A stretch of DNA of 38,091 nt from Lacticaseibacillus suibinensis (GTDB lineage: Bacteria > Bacillota > Bacilli > Lactobacillales > Lactobacillaceae), in NCBI RefSeq assembly GCF_003946175.1, contig NZ_RHOK01000021.1, forward strand, positions 1 through 38,091, written 5' to 3'. The notes under the pieces are model-generated. The model saw only the letters and a list, made by a program, of their open reading frames with translations, was not told the origin of the DNA and did not search any database. Made by a program: the position numbers and the translations under genes. Shown one piece after another: positions 7,090 through 15,447 of this stretch. Position 1 is the stretch's first letter. Each line of letters opens with the position of its first letter.

Positions 7090-8772
7090 ATGGATTTTAA
7101 ACAACAAGTCGTTGACGCCTTGCATCAGGCCATTGGCGATCAACTCACGCCAGTGGAAATTTCGAATTTGGTGGAAACGCCTAAAACTAACGCCATGGGG
7201 GACTACGCCTTCCCGACCTTTGCCTTGGCGAAGGTGTTCCGCAAGGCGCCCAAGCTAATTGCAACTGATCTGGTGGCTCAAATCGACGCCACGCCGTTTG
7301 AAAAAGTTGAAGCCGTGGGCGGCTATGTCAACTTCTTTCTCGATAAAATCAGTTTTGCGCACAGCATTTTAACCACCATCGCGGCTGACCCAACCCATTA
7401 TGGTGACCAAACTTTGGGTACCGGGAATGTACCAATCGACATGTCTAGTCCTAACATTGCCAAGCCCATGAGCATGGGCCATTTGCGGTCCACTGTGATT
7501 GGGAACGCTTTGGCCAACATCCTGAAGAAAACCGGCTACAGCCCCATCAAAATCAATCACTTAGGCGATTGGGGCACGCAATTCGGGAAGCTGATTGTGG
7601 CCTACCGCAAGTGGGGTTCTGAAGCCGATGTGAAGAAGGACCCAATTCACTACCTCGTGCAATACTACGTCCGATTCCACGAAGAAGCGGAAAAGCATCC
7701 CGAATTGGACGACGAGGCGCGGCAAGTCTTCAAACAGCTGGAAGACGGCGACCAAGAAGTTTACAAGCTGTGGTCCTGGTTCCGCGAAGAATCCCTGAAA
7801 GAATTCAACCGTATCTATGCCGAACTCGGCATCGAATTTGATTCTTACAAAGGCGAAGCGTTCTACAACGATAAGATGGACGCGGTGACCGATGAACTTG
7901 AAGCCAAGGGGCTGCTCAAGGAAAGCCAAGGCGCCGAAATTGTTGACTTGACCAAGTACGATTTGAACCCGGCCTTGATTCGCAAATCCGACGGCGCCAC
8001 GCTCTATATGACGCGGGATTTGGCGGCGGCGATTTACCGGCATGACAATTACAACTTCGTCCAAAGTCTGTACGTGGTCGGCAATGAACAACGCGAACAC
8101 TTCCAGCAGCTGAAAGCCGTGCTGAAGGAAATGGGTGATGATTGGGCCGATAATATTCACCACATTCCATTTGGCTTGATTACCTCTGGTGGCAAGAAGC
8201 TGTCCACCCGCAAAGGCAATATCATTTTGCTGGAGCAGGTGCTTAAAGACGCCGTGGGCTTGGCCAAAGCGCAAATTGCCGAGAAGCATCCGGATCTGGC
8301 CAATGCTGACCAGGTGGCCCATGAAGTCGGGGTGGGCGCGGTGATTTTCCATGACTTGAAGAACGAACGGTTGGACAACTTCGACTTCAACTTGGAAGAA
8401 GTCGTGCGGTTTGAAGGCGAAACCGGCCCTTACGTTCAGTACACCAATGCGCGGGCCAACAGCATCTTAAAGAAGAGCAGTCAAGACCCGGCCGCTGAAG
8501 TGGCGTTGACGGATCCCGCGGCTTGGCCAGTCCTTAAGGCCTTGGCCGACTATCCGGCGGTGATTGCGCGGGCGCTCCAGGCCTACGAACCTTCCGTGAT
8601 TGCCAAGTACGCGTTGAAGCTCGCCAAGGCGTTCAATCAATATTACGCGAATGTCAAAGTCTTGGTTGACGACGCCGAATTACCGGCGCGGTTGGCCATG
8701 GTTCAAGCAGTGTCGACCGTGCTAACGGATGCTTTGCATCTGCTGGGCGTTGGTGCGCCAGCCGAAATGTAA
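7090..8772 (+). CDS. argS: Arginyl-tRNA synthetase
   Basis: This class I synthetase charges tRNA-Arg. The 560 residues have normal length and order: an N-terminal Add-1 domain (about 1-115), the HIGH-type motif as SMGH at 128-131 in SPNIAKPMSMGHLRST, a KMSKS-type KLSTR at 370-374, and a C-terminal DALR anticodon-binding domain from about 450. The ATG at 7090 fits GAAAGGA at 7074-7080 with nine bases between; an in-frame ATG at 7084 sits too close. Expression is under the upstream T-box. argR follows after 17 bases without a terminator, so the two genes share a transcript. Confidence 0.95.
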   Translation: MDFKQQVVDALHQAIGDQLTPVEISNLVETPKTNAMGDYAFPTFALAKVFRKAPKLIATDLVAQIDATPFEKVEAVGGYVNFFLDKISFAHSILTTIAADPTHYGDQTLGTGNVPIDMSSPNIAKPMSMGHLRSTVIGNALANILKKTGYSPIKINHLGDWGTQFGKLIVAYRKWGSEADVKKDPIHYLVQYYVRFHEEAEKHPELDDEARQVFKQLEDGDQEVYKLWSWFREESLKEFNRIYAELGIEFDSYKGEAFYNDKMDAVTDELEAKGLLKESQGAEIVDLTKYDLNPALIRKSDGATLYMTRDLAAAIYRHDNYNFVQSLYVVGNEQREHFQQLKAVLKEMGDDWADNIHHIPFGLITSGGKKLSTRKGNIILLEQVLKDAVGLAKAQIAEKHPDLANADQVAHEVGVGAVIFHDLKNERLDNFDFNLEEVVRFEGETGPYVQYTNARANSILKKSSQDPAAEVALTDPAAWPVLKALADYPAVIARALQAYEPSVIAKYALKLAKAFNQYYANVKVLVDDAELPARLAMVQAVSTVLTDALHLLGVGAPAEM

Positions 8773-8789
8773 CCAAGGAGGCAGCGAAG

Positions 8790-9245
8790 ATGAATAAGAC
8801 AGAGCGGCAAAGCTTAATGGCCAAAATCATTAACCAAAAGCCGATTGGCACTCAAGAGGAGCTGCTGGCTGAATTGAAGCGCGCCGGGATTGACGCGACC
8901 CAAGCCACGATTTCCCGCGACATCCGCGAAATGCGGGTGGTGAAGGCGCAAGATGCGACAGGCAATCTGCGGTACACCGTTTTTCGCGGCGATTCCGCTT
9001 CCCAACTGGAGCGCCTCAGTAATTCCGTGCAAGAGGTGGGTTTGTCGATTACGCAGGTGCAATTCATGAATGTCATCAAGACGCTGCCTTCGAATGGTAA
9101 TTTGATGGCTGCCATCATTGACGGCATCAGCTTTCCTCAAGTCGTTGGTACGATTGCTGGGCATGACACCATTGTGGTCATCAGCCCTGATGTTGAAAGC
9201 GCCCAGTGGTTCAATGCCGCCTATCATCGCGCGTTTGTCGATTAA
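8790..9245 (+). CDS. argR: Arginine repressor ArgR
   Basis: ArgR (AhrC) is a hexameric repressor and activator that binds DNA when arginine is bound. At 151 residues it has full family length. The N-terminal winged helix carries the recognition-helix pattern TQATISRDIREMRVVK (about 37-52), and the C-terminal domain has GTIAGHDTIVV, the arginine-binding and trimerisation segment. GDDT is usual there; here it reads GHDT. AAGGAGG at 8775-8781 sets the start. It is cotranscribed with argS, so it should also respond to tRNA-Arg charging through the T-box. Lactobacilli may carry more than one ArgR paralogue, so its exact targets cannot be given. Confidence 0.92.
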   Translation: MNKTERQSLMAKIINQKPIGTQEELLAELKRAGIDATQATISRDIREMRVVKAQDATGNLRYTVFRGDSASQLERLSNSVQEVGLSITQVQFMNVIKTLPSNGNLMAAIIDGISFPQVVGTIAGHDTIVVISPDVESAQWFNAAYHRAFVD

Positions 9246-9285
9246 ACAAGAAGACGCTTGCCACGGTGGCAAGCGTCTTCTTGTT
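9245..9285. terminator. Terminator hairpin shared by argR and the pseudouridine synthase
   Basis: An 18-bp stem, AACAAGAAGACGCTTGCC with its complement, lies between the two convergent genes. The T tracts are short on both sides (TTGTT and TTTAAT). Confidence 0.7.
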
Positions 9286-9289
9286 GCGG

Positions 9290-10120
9290 TTAAAAAGGGG
9301 CGGCGGCAGTGGCCGTCAGCGGCTTGCCAGTGAGGGGCTGCCGCCACGTCAACTTGGTCGCATGGAGCATCAGCCGCTCAGCCGGCGCTGTGGGGCCATA
9401 CAAAGGGTCGCCGATAATCGGATAGCCAATCGCGGCCAAATGTACGCGTAGCTGGTGGGTGCGGCCTGTGCCCAGGGTCAGCAGGACCCGGCTGGTGGTG
9501 GCAGTTTCCTCCAGCCGTTCAAAATGCGTGAAGGCTGGCAAGCCGTCCGCCCGCACCATGCGTTTGCGTTTGTCGTTGGGGTCTAAGCCGAGGGGCAAGC
9601 TGATGTCGCCGCTGGCGGCAATGCCGCGGGGCACTAAGGCTTGGTAGCTGCGGGCCATGGTTTTAGTCGCCAATTGCTGATTCAAGATAGCCTGACTTAA
9701 GGGGTCTTTGGCAATCAACATTAAGCCGCTGGTGGCCATATCCAGCCGATGGGTGATGTAAGCCGGCTTGGGCGCCAAATAACCGGCAACCAGATTCATC
9801 AACGTCCCGGTTTCGTCAGGTTGGTTGGGATGCGGCTTCATGCCTGCCGGTTTGACCACCACGATCACGTTGGCATCTTCATACGCGATAGCCAGCTTGC
9901 TGAGTTCAGGCTGGTACAGCGGTGCTGGGGCGACAAACCGCAAAGTGACCGGCTCCCCAGCCAGGACCGGCTGATTGAAGGGCCGATACCGGCCGGCAAT
10001 CAGTACCCCTTCAGTCAGACGCAGATGGGCTTGCCACTTTTTGGGCAGCCGAAGGGCGGTGAGGAGCGCGCGCACACTGGGCTGCGCTGACGCAAGTAAG
10101 TGAAACTCGAATTCTGGCAT
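9290..10120 (-). CDS. RluA-family RNA pseudouridine synthase
   Basis: This 276-residue enzyme isomerises uridine to pseudouridine in RNA. The catalytic aspartate is Asp127 in the motif THRLDMATSGLML, and the family block GTGRTHQLRVHLAAIGYPIIGDPLYG follows near 220-245, given here only as its landmarks. The N-terminal part (about 1-65) resembles the S4-like domain of RluD-type enzymes but is divergent. AAGGAGCTGTC precedes the ATG at 10120. It is a single gene converging on argR. The RNA target (23S rRNA or tRNA) cannot be decided from sequence, so no gene symbol is given. Confidence 0.9.
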   Translation of the reverse strand: MPEFEFHLLASAQPSVRALLTALRLPKKWQAHLRLTEGVLIAGRYRPFNQPVLAGEPVTLRFVAPAPLYQPELSKLAIAYEDANVIVVVKPAGMKPHPNQPDETGTLMNLVAGYLAPKPAYITHRLDMATSGLMLIAKDPLSQAILNQQLATKTMARSYQALVPRGIAASGDISLPLGLDPNDKRKRMVRADGLPAFTHFERLEETATTSRVLLTLGTGRTHQLRVHLAAIGYPIIGDPLYGPTAPAERLMLHATKLTWRQPLTGKPLTATAAAPF

Positions 10121-10181
10121 GACAGCTCCTTATAGAAATTCTAAAATCGGACGGAAGGCGGACAGAGCGCTGGGTAGGATA

Positions 10182-10190
10182 TGCTAAAAT
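10182..10190 (+). promoter_or_regulatory. Extended -10 promoter of the penicillin-binding protein gene
   Basis: TGCTAAAAT matches TGnTAtAAT with one change. No clear -35 box. Transcription would start close to 10197, just before a small hairpin. Confidence 0.5.
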
Positions 10191-10200
10191 AATCACAGCT

Positions 10201-10224
10201 ATGACGCAGTTGCGTCATTTTTTT
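10201..10224 (+). terminator. Terminator-like hairpin in the 5' leader of the PBP gene
   Basis: The stem ATGACGC/GCGTCAT with loop AGTT is followed by a run of T residues to 10224. It lies between the promoter and the ribosome binding site. It may act as an attenuator or as a 5' stabilising stem. Confidence 0.5.
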
Positions 10225-10242
10225 GAGAAAGGGGGCAGCATC

Positions 10243-12318
10243 ATGGCAAATAGCGACTCCGCCTTTAAAACGGCGATGGGCAAAACCTGGCAGGCGATTA
10301 AGTGGTTCTTTCGCCGCTTTCAAGTGATCCGCTGGGTCATTTTCCTTGGCTTGCTGGCTACCTTACTGCTCTCCACCTGGTTTACTTACAAAGCCAAGAC
10401 CGCGAATGTGCAAGAAATCAAAAGCACCATGCTCACCAAAACCACTTATTACGACAACAAAAATCAAGTGGCAGGCACGTTCTATGGGCAAAAAGGGACC
10501 TATGTTGATCTCGATCACATTTCCGTTAACGTCCAAAACGCTGTGATTGCGACGGAAGACCGTAGCTTTTATTCCAACTGGGGCTTTGACATCAAGGGCA
10601 TTTTGCGGGCGTTGGTGCATCTCGTCATTAACCGCGGTCAAATCACCGGGGGCGGGTCCACCATTACCCAGCAACTGGCGAAAAATACGTTGCTCTCGCA
10701 AAAGCAAACCTTCCTGCGCAAAGGCCAAGAAATCTTCCTAGCGGTGCAACTGACTCGAGTTTACTCTAAAAAAGACATCTTGACGATGTACCTTAACAAC
10801 GCCTATTTCGGCAATGGGGTCTGGGGGGTCGAGGACGCCTCCAAGCGGTACTTCGGCAAATCCGCCTCGGCCTTGACCGTCGGCGAAGGCGCGACGCTCG
10901 CCGCGATGCTGCGTAGCCCCAGTTTTTATAATCCAATCGATCACATGGATAACGCCATTTCCCGGCGTAATTTGGTGCTCAGTTTGGAGCAAGAAACCGG
11001 TAAGCTGACCGCCGCGCAAGTGAGCGCGGCGAAGAATACCGGGCTGACCTTGAAAGATACCTATACCGCTGATAATCAGCAAAAGTATCCTTATTTTGTT
11101 GATGCGGTAATCACCGAAGCCTACAAGGAAGACGGCATCAGTCAAGACGACATTGTCAATAAAGGCTACCGCATCTACACGACCTTAGATACCACCTATC
11201 AAACCAAGATGCAGGCCGCTTTTGACGCCGGCTATGTTTTCCCAAGCAATGCCGCAGATGGCACTAAGCCGCAAGCCGCTTCGGTGGCGGTTGATCCCAA
11301 CACCGGTGGGGTGCTAGCCGTGGTCGGCTCGCGCGGGCCGCATGTGTACTTAGGCTTCAACTACGCCACGCAGCTGCAGCGGCAGCCTGGCTCGACGTTA
11401 AAGCCGCTGATGGCTTACACGCCGGCGCTAGAAAATGGCTATTCGTACGACAGCGAACTCACTGACAAAAAACTCAGTTACGGCAAAGATCATTACACAC
11501 CAACCAACGAAGACGGCATTTACCGTGGCCAGATGCCAATGTATCAGGCGCTCGCGCTTTCAACCAACGCACCGGCAGTTTGGTTGATGGACAAAATTGG
11601 CCTGAGCAAAGGGGTAGCCAGCCTTTCCCGCTTTGGCTTAACCCTTGCGGATAAGGATAAGGTCCAGCTGGGCTCGGTGCTTGGCGGCATCTCCACCGGT
11701 TATTCACCACTGCAACTGGCGCGGGCCTATGCGGCGTTCGCTAGTGGTGGCACGCTCCCAGAAACGCATTTCATTCGCAAAATTGTGGATGCGACTGGCC
11801 GCACCGTGGTGGACAATGAACCCACGAGCAAACGCATCATGAAAAAGTCGGTCGCCACTGAAATGACCAGCATGATGATCGGGGTGTACAACGAAGGTAC
11901 CGGGGTCTACGCGAAACCATATGGCTACACCATCGCCGGGAAAACCGGGACCGTTGAAACGCCAGCAACTTGGGGCAACGGCAAAGGCGCCGAGGACTCT
12001 TGGGCGATTGGCTACACGCCAGATATCGTGGTTGCCACCTGGACCGGCTTTGCCAATACCAATGCCAGTCACTACCTCCAGCAGGGACAAGGCGCTTCCA
12101 AGTTGTTCAAACTCGAAATGAGCAATATCTTGCCAAACACGCCGCAAACGAAATTCAACACCACCGACGCCAAAGCCCGCGCCACCCTCCAGACCCCAAC
12201 CACCAGCGACGGCGGCGACGTCTGGTCCAATATCCAAAGCGGCATCCAAAACGGCGTTGAACAAGCTAAGGACACGGTTTCGAATTGGTTCAGCGGCCTC
12301 AAGGGGATGTTTAATTGA
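10243..12318 (+). CDS. Class A penicillin-binding protein (glycosyltransferase and transpeptidase)
   Basis: This bifunctional peptidoglycan synthase polymerises lipid II and cross-links the peptides outside the membrane. The 691 residues comprise a cytoplasmic N-terminus, a membrane anchor at about 29-48, and a GT51 domain with catalytic Glu105 in ATEDRSFYSNWG and GGGSTITQQLAKN. The transpeptidase domain has the SxxK motif STLK at 384-387, SxN as STN at 440-442, and KTG at 567-569. The tail is short and rich in Thr and Gly. The ATG at 10243 follows AAAGGGGG; the frame extends upstream to 10201 but there it overlaps the leader hairpin. It most resembles the PBP2A/PBP1A group of lactic acid bacteria. 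The assignment within class A is uncertain. Confidence 0.93.
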   Translation: MANSDSAFKTAMGKTWQAIKWFFRRFQVIRWVIFLGLLATLLLSTWFTYKAKTANVQEIKSTMLTKTTYYDNKNQVAGTFYGQKGTYVDLDHISVNVQNAVIATEDRSFYSNWGFDIKGILRALVHLVINRGQITGGGSTITQQLAKNTLLSQKQTFLRKGQEIFLAVQLTRVYSKKDILTMYLNNAYFGNGVWGVEDASKRYFGKSASALTVGEGATLAAMLRSPSFYNPIDHMDNAISRRNLVLSLEQETGKLTAAQVSAAKNTGLTLKDTYTADNQQKYPYFVDAVITEAYKEDGISQDDIVNKGYRIYTTLDTTYQTKMQAAFDAGYVFPSNAADGTKPQAASVAVDPNTGGVLAVVGSRGPHVYLGFNYATQLQRQPGSTLKPLMAYTPALENGYSYDSELTDKKLSYGKDHYTPTNEDGIYRGQMPMYQALALSTNAPAVWLMDKIGLSKGVASLSRFGLTLADKDKVQLGSVLGGISTGYSPLQLARAYAAFASGGTLPETHFIRKIVDATGRTVVDNEPTSKRIMKKSVATEMTSMMIGVYNEGTGVYAKPYGYTIAGKTGTVETPATWGNGKGAEDSWAIGYTPDIVVATWTGFANTNASHYLQQGQGASKLFKLEMSNILPNTPQTKFNTTDAKARATLQTPTTSDGGDVWSNIQSGIQNGVEQAKDTVSNWFSGLKGMFN

Positions 12319-12430
12319 TCGTGACCGTGCGTCATTCCTATGGCCAGCCAGAGGATTTTCGACAGTTGCCAGCGCGGGGTCAAGCAAGCACTCGACCCGA
12401 CCGGATGATCAACTCTACAGTGAATGACAA

Positions 12431-12459
12431 TTGCCCAAACCACCGTAGGCAGGTACAAT
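12431..12459 (+). promoter_or_regulatory. Promoter of the yheA-like gene
   Basis: TTGCCC at 12431-12436 and TACAAT at 12454-12459 are 17 bases apart, about 50 bases before the start. The stretch 12319-12430 holds no gene I can support. Confidence 0.6.
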
Positions 12460-12510
12460 GGGTAGACGAAGGCGCTTGCGCCGGTTCATAAAAATTGAAA
12501 GAGGTGCCTC

Positions 12511-12879
12511 ATGGCAAACGTTTACGATACCGCTAATCAACTGGCTGCTGATCTGAAGCAAAGCCAACAGTTCCAAGACCTGAAAAAGAGCTACGACATG
12601 CTCAAGCTTGATCCAGTTGGTTTTGCCCTGTTCCAACAATTCCAAAACCTGCAAATGACGTTGCAACAAAAGCAAATGCAAGGCCAGGAAATCAGCCAAG
12701 ATGATGTGAAGCCGCTTCAGGACCTGTCCGAAAAGATGCAGAACATCGACGCCATCAAGGACTTGATGGCCAAAGAACAGGGCTTGTCCACGGTGATGGA
12801 TGACATCAATCGCATCATTGCCCAACCGATTAGCGAAATCTATCAAGGCGAAGGCGCAGACACGCCAGCAGAAAAATAA
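12511..12879 (+). CDS. YlbF/YmcA family protein (YheA-like)
   Basis: This 122-residue, almost entirely helical protein belongs to the UPF0342/YlbF-YmcA group. It is rich in Gln and begins MANVYDTANQLAADLKQS, as typical members do. The family includes the Y-complex proteins that help RNase Y in Bacillus, but this branch (YheA) has no settled role. The position directly before yhaM, an exoribonuclease, hints at RNA metabolism; that is inference. GAAAGAGGTG precedes the ATG. A terminator at 12887 separates it from yhaM, which has its own promoter. Confidence 0.85.
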   Translation: MANVYDTANQLAADLKQSQQFQDLKKSYDMLKLDPVGFALFQQFQNLQMTLQQKQMQGQEISQDDVKPLQDLSEKMQNIDAIKDLMAKEQGLSTVMDDINRIIAQPISEIYQGEGADTPAEK

Positions 12880-12886
12880 TCAACAA

Positions 12887-12916
12887 GCAAGAAGCGTCCA
12901 GGGCGGCGCTTCTTTT
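12887..12916 (+). terminator. Terminator after the yheA-like gene
   Basis: AAGAAGCG (12889-12896) pairs with CGCTTCTT (12907-12914), extended by AGC/GCT, with TTTT within the 3' arm. Confidence 0.65.
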
Positions 12917-12932
12917 GCTTTGGCGCCGAGAC

Positions 12933-12941
12933 TGGTACACT
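12933..12941 (+). promoter_or_regulatory. yhaM extended -10 promoter
   Basis: TGGTACACT fits TGnTAtAcT. A TTGCTT at 12915-12920 could serve as a closely spaced -35 (15 bases). Confidence 0.5.
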
Positions 12942-12975
12942 AAAGGCAACAGACACACAGATGGAAGGGTAAACA

Positions 12976-13953
12976 ATGGCAAAACAAATTTTCGACTATG
13001 CCAATGGCGCCGAGCTGAAGTTGCCGGTGCTGGTCAAAGGCGCTGAAGTCCGCGTCGCCAAAAATGGTAAGAAGTTCATCGCATTCACATTCCAAGATCC
13101 TTCAGGCCATATTACGGCCAAATTTTGGGACGCGTCGGAAGACGACATTGCCCAATATCAGCCTGGCGTGGTGGTGCTGCTATCGGGTAAGCGCGAGCTG
13201 TACCAAGGCAAACCGCAGCTGAAAATTTACACCTTGCGCCTTGCCACGCAGGAAGAAGGCAATGATCCCGCCAACTTTGTCGAGCATGCACCGGAAAGCC
13301 AGGCGGATATGGGGGAAGAGCTGAATGACTTTATCTTCCAAATCACCAATGCCAATTGGAATCGCATTGTTCGCCGGCTGCTGGCTGACCACAAGCAGCA
13401 GTTCTTGACCTATCCCGCCGCCAAGTCTAATCACCATGCCTTTGCTGGCGGCTTGGCGTTTCACACGTTGAGCATTCTGCGTCTGGCCAAAAGCGTGGCC
13501 GGGCAGTATAGCCAGGTCAATAAGTCGCTGCTGTATGCCGGCGCGATTTTGCATGATTTGGGGAAAACCATGGAGCTCACCGGGCCAGTGTCGACCGAGT
13601 ACACCATGGAAGGCAACATGATTGGCCACATTGTCCTGGTGGATGAAGCCATCGTCGAAGCGGCGCAAAGCCTGAAAATCGACATCCATGCGGAAGATAT
13701 GATCATGCTGCGGCATATGATTTTGTCTCATCACGGCTTGCTTGAATATGGCTCGCCAGTCCGGCCTGAATTGCTGGAGGCCCAGATCCTGCATGACCTC
13801 GATGAGCTAGATGCCAGCATCAATATGCTGTCAACGGCGTATCAGCATGTTGATCCCGGCACCTTCACTGAGCGGTTATTCGGGATGGATAATCGCCGCT
13901 TCTACCGGCCAACGAATGGCCAGACCTATCCGGATCCCAGTGCAGAGCGGTAA
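12976..13953 (+). CDS. yhaM: 3'-5' exoribonuclease YhaM
   Basis: YhaM is a metal-dependent 3'-5' exonuclease that trims short RNA and single-stranded DNA. At 325 residues it has normal length. An OB-fold nucleic-acid-binding domain lies at about 15-90 (VRVAKNGKKFIAFTFQDPSG). An HD phosphohydrolase domain covers about 150-290, with the metal ligands HH at 153-154, His163 and HD at 193-194 (ILHDLGK), and later LSHHG. AGATGGAAGGG precedes the ATG. It is expressed alone from an extended -10 promoter and ends at the terminator at 13977. In Bacillus, yhaM is also near prsA, hit and ecsAB, as here. Confidence 0.93.
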   Translation: MAKQIFDYANGAELKLPVLVKGAEVRVAKNGKKFIAFTFQDPSGHITAKFWDASEDDIAQYQPGVVVLLSGKRELYQGKPQLKIYTLRLATQEEGNDPANFVEHAPESQADMGEELNDFIFQITNANWNRIVRRLLADHKQQFLTYPAAKSNHHAFAGGLAFHTLSILRLAKSVAGQYSQVNKSLLYAGAILHDLGKTMELTGPVSTEYTMEGNMIGHIVLVDEAIVEAAQSLKIDIHAEDMIMLRHMILSHHGLLEYGSPVRPELLEAQILHDLDELDASINMLSTAYQHVDPGTFTERLFGMDNRRFYRPTNGQTYPDPSAER

Positions 13954-13976
13954 TCTAACTACCGTATCAACCACCA

Positions 13977-14004
13977 AAGCTGAGCCTCGCTGCTCAGCTT
14001 TTTT
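13977..14004 (+). terminator. Terminator after yhaM
   Basis: AAGCTGAGC/GCTCAGCTT forms a nine-bp stem followed by TTTTTT. Confidence 0.82.
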
Positions 14005-14016
14005 GATTCTGAGGAC

Positions 14017-14044
14017 AAAAAAACACGGCCAACAGATGGCCGTG
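14017..14044 (-). terminator. Terminator after prsA
   Basis: On the minus strand CACGGCCA/TGGCCGTG with a five-base loop is followed by seven T residues. Confidence 0.85.
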
Positions 14045-14062
14045 CCAGGATTGCTTGAGTGA

Positions 14063-14974
14063 TTACTTGGAGCTTGAGCTAGAGCCAAGGTAGACAGACA
14101 GCACGTTCTTGAGATCAGAGTCCTTGATGTTGACGTCTGCTTTGGTCAGCACTTTCTTGATGACGCCGGTCATGATGGTTTCATCACTTTCCCAGGTTGT
14201 GTACAGCTGGTTGGTGAGGTCCTTCTTATGATCGCTCATCTTGCCTTTAGCGGGCACCTTGATCGCACGGATGATGTGGTAGCCGTAGCTCGTCTTAACC
14301 GCGGTTGTGGTGAAGTCGCCGGCTTTCTTCAGTTTGAAGGCGGCTGCCTTGAAGGTGGAGTCGAGCTGGGTGTCGGTGTTGTCAAACGCGGCCAGCTTAC
14401 CAGCAGTGGAAGCCGTCGCGGTATCGGTTGAGTACTGCTTAGCTAACTTCTTGAAGTTGGCTGCGGTGTTGTCCTTTTGCAAGGCCGCAATCACTTCTTT
14501 AGCAGTATCTTCCTTAGCCACCAGAATGTGTTGAACCGTGATTTTCGGTTCGTACTTCTTCCATTGCTTCTTCAGTTGCGCTTCAGTTGGCTTCTTTTGC
14601 GCCTTGAGGGCTGCTTCTGAAAGCAGGGAGGTCTTGATTTGGGCCTTGAAGGACTTTTCCGTCAAGCTGTTTTGGCTCAATGCGGCGGCGAAGTCTTGGC
14701 CGGCATCCGTGTACTGTTTCTTGACGCTGTTGTATTGCTTGTTAACGGCAGCATCGGAAACTTTCTTGCCGTATTGCTGTTCAAGCGCCTTTTCAACGAT
14801 CATGTTCCGCAGGGTGGCTTCACCACCGGTGCTGGAAGTCTTCATTTCGTTGTAAAATTCGTCCTTGGTGATCTTGGTGCCTTTCATGTTGGCGACAGTT
14901 TCACTGCCACTTGAGCAACCGGCTAATGACACGGCCAGTAAAATACCAGCGATGCCGGCGATCCACTTTTTCAT
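14063..14974 (-). CDS. prsA: Foldase lipoprotein PrsA (peptidyl-prolyl isomerase)
   Basis: PrsA is a membrane-anchored chaperone and parvulin-type isomerase that folds exported proteins on the outer face of the membrane. The 303 residues start with a lipoprotein signal MKKWIAGIAGILLAVSLAGC, so Cys20 is the lipid-modified residue. A parvulin (PpiC) domain lies at about 145-240, with ITVQHILV and the SYGYHII end. The flanks are Lys-, Thr- and Ala-rich foldase arms, and the tail is a run of Ser. The ATG at 14974 starts the signal peptide; an upstream in-frame ATG at 15034 would put 20 polar residues before it. Its own extended -10 promoter and terminator mean it can be expressed apart from hit-yhaH. 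Confidence 0.93.
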   Translation of the reverse strand: MKKWIAGIAGILLAVSLAGCSSGSETVANMKGTKITKDEFYNEMKTSSTGGEATLRNMIVEKALEQQYGKKVSDAAVNKQYNSVKKQYTDAGQDFAAALSQNSLTEKSFKAQIKTSLLSEAALKAQKKPTEAQLKKQWKKYEPKITVQHILVAKEDTAKEVIAALQKDNTAANFKKLAKQYSTDTATASTAGKLAAFDNTDTQLDSTFKAAAFKLKKAGDFTTTAVKTSYGYHIIRAIKVPAKGKMSDHKKDLTNQLYTTWESDETIMTGVIKKVLTKADVNIKDSDLKNVLSVYLGSSSSSK

Positions 14975-15022
14975 AACGTACAGCCCACTTTCAATTTGGA
15001 ATTTTGGTGCAACACTTTGTCT

Positions 15023-15031
15023 AATATACCA
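15023..15031 (-). promoter_or_regulatory. prsA extended -10 promoter
   Basis: On the minus strand TGGTATATT fits TGnTATAnT, about 50 bases before the prsA start. Confidence 0.5.
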
Positions 15032-15075
15032 CAATGCGCAAAGGCTCGATGGGATTTCACAGAACCTTCATAATT

Positions 15076-15447
15076 TCAGTTTTGTACTGGCTCAACGGGT
15101 TTGGGGTCAGCCGCCGCCGCGTTGATGTCATCCATGGCCTCGGCGATGGTATCCAAATGGGCCTGCATGGCTTTGGTGTGCGCCTCGGTTTGGAAGGCAA
15201 AATCCGTGGCACTATCGGTGATGTCTTTTAAGTTCGGGGCCAGGGTGGTTTGAATCTCCTGTTTCAAGTCGCTCAGCGCATGGCCAAAGCGCGTCACAGC
15301 ATGTTGGACGTCAGTGGTGGCGTGAGTGAGGTCATCCGAGTAGGTGACCATGCTTTGCAGGCGCTGTGGCCCAGTTTTTTTGGCGGTTAACAACCCGTAT
15401 GCAACCCCGGCGATGGCGCCGAGCAGAAAACCAGTTTTGAACTTCAT
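15076..15447 (-). CDS. YtxH-like membrane protein (YhaH-like)
   Basis: This 123-residue protein has one N-terminal membrane segment (about 5-22, FLLGAIAGVAYGLLTA) followed by KKTGPQ, the usual start of YtxH-domain proteins, and a long helical, probably coiled, cytoplasmic or surface region with a Pro-rich end. Its ATG shares one base with the hit stop codon (TGATG), so translation is probably coupled to hit. The order hit-yhaH-prsA is the Bacillus order. The function is not known; general-stress association is known for the family. No other domain is visible. Confidence 0.8.
   Translation of the reverse strand: MKFKTGFLLGAIAGVAYGLLTAKKTGPQRLQSMVTYSDDLTHATTDVQHAVTRFGHALSDLKQEIQTTLAPNLKDITDSATDFAFQTEAHTKAMQAHLDTIAEAMDDINAAAADPKPVEPVQN

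Noticed and set aside
7561-8352. A 263-codon open frame antisense to argS
   Set aside because: Shadow of argS with no ribosome binding site.
12315-12492. A TTG-started frame of about 58 codons after the PBP gene
   Set aside because: It overlaps the PBP stop, runs through the next promoter and shows no recognisable protein pattern.
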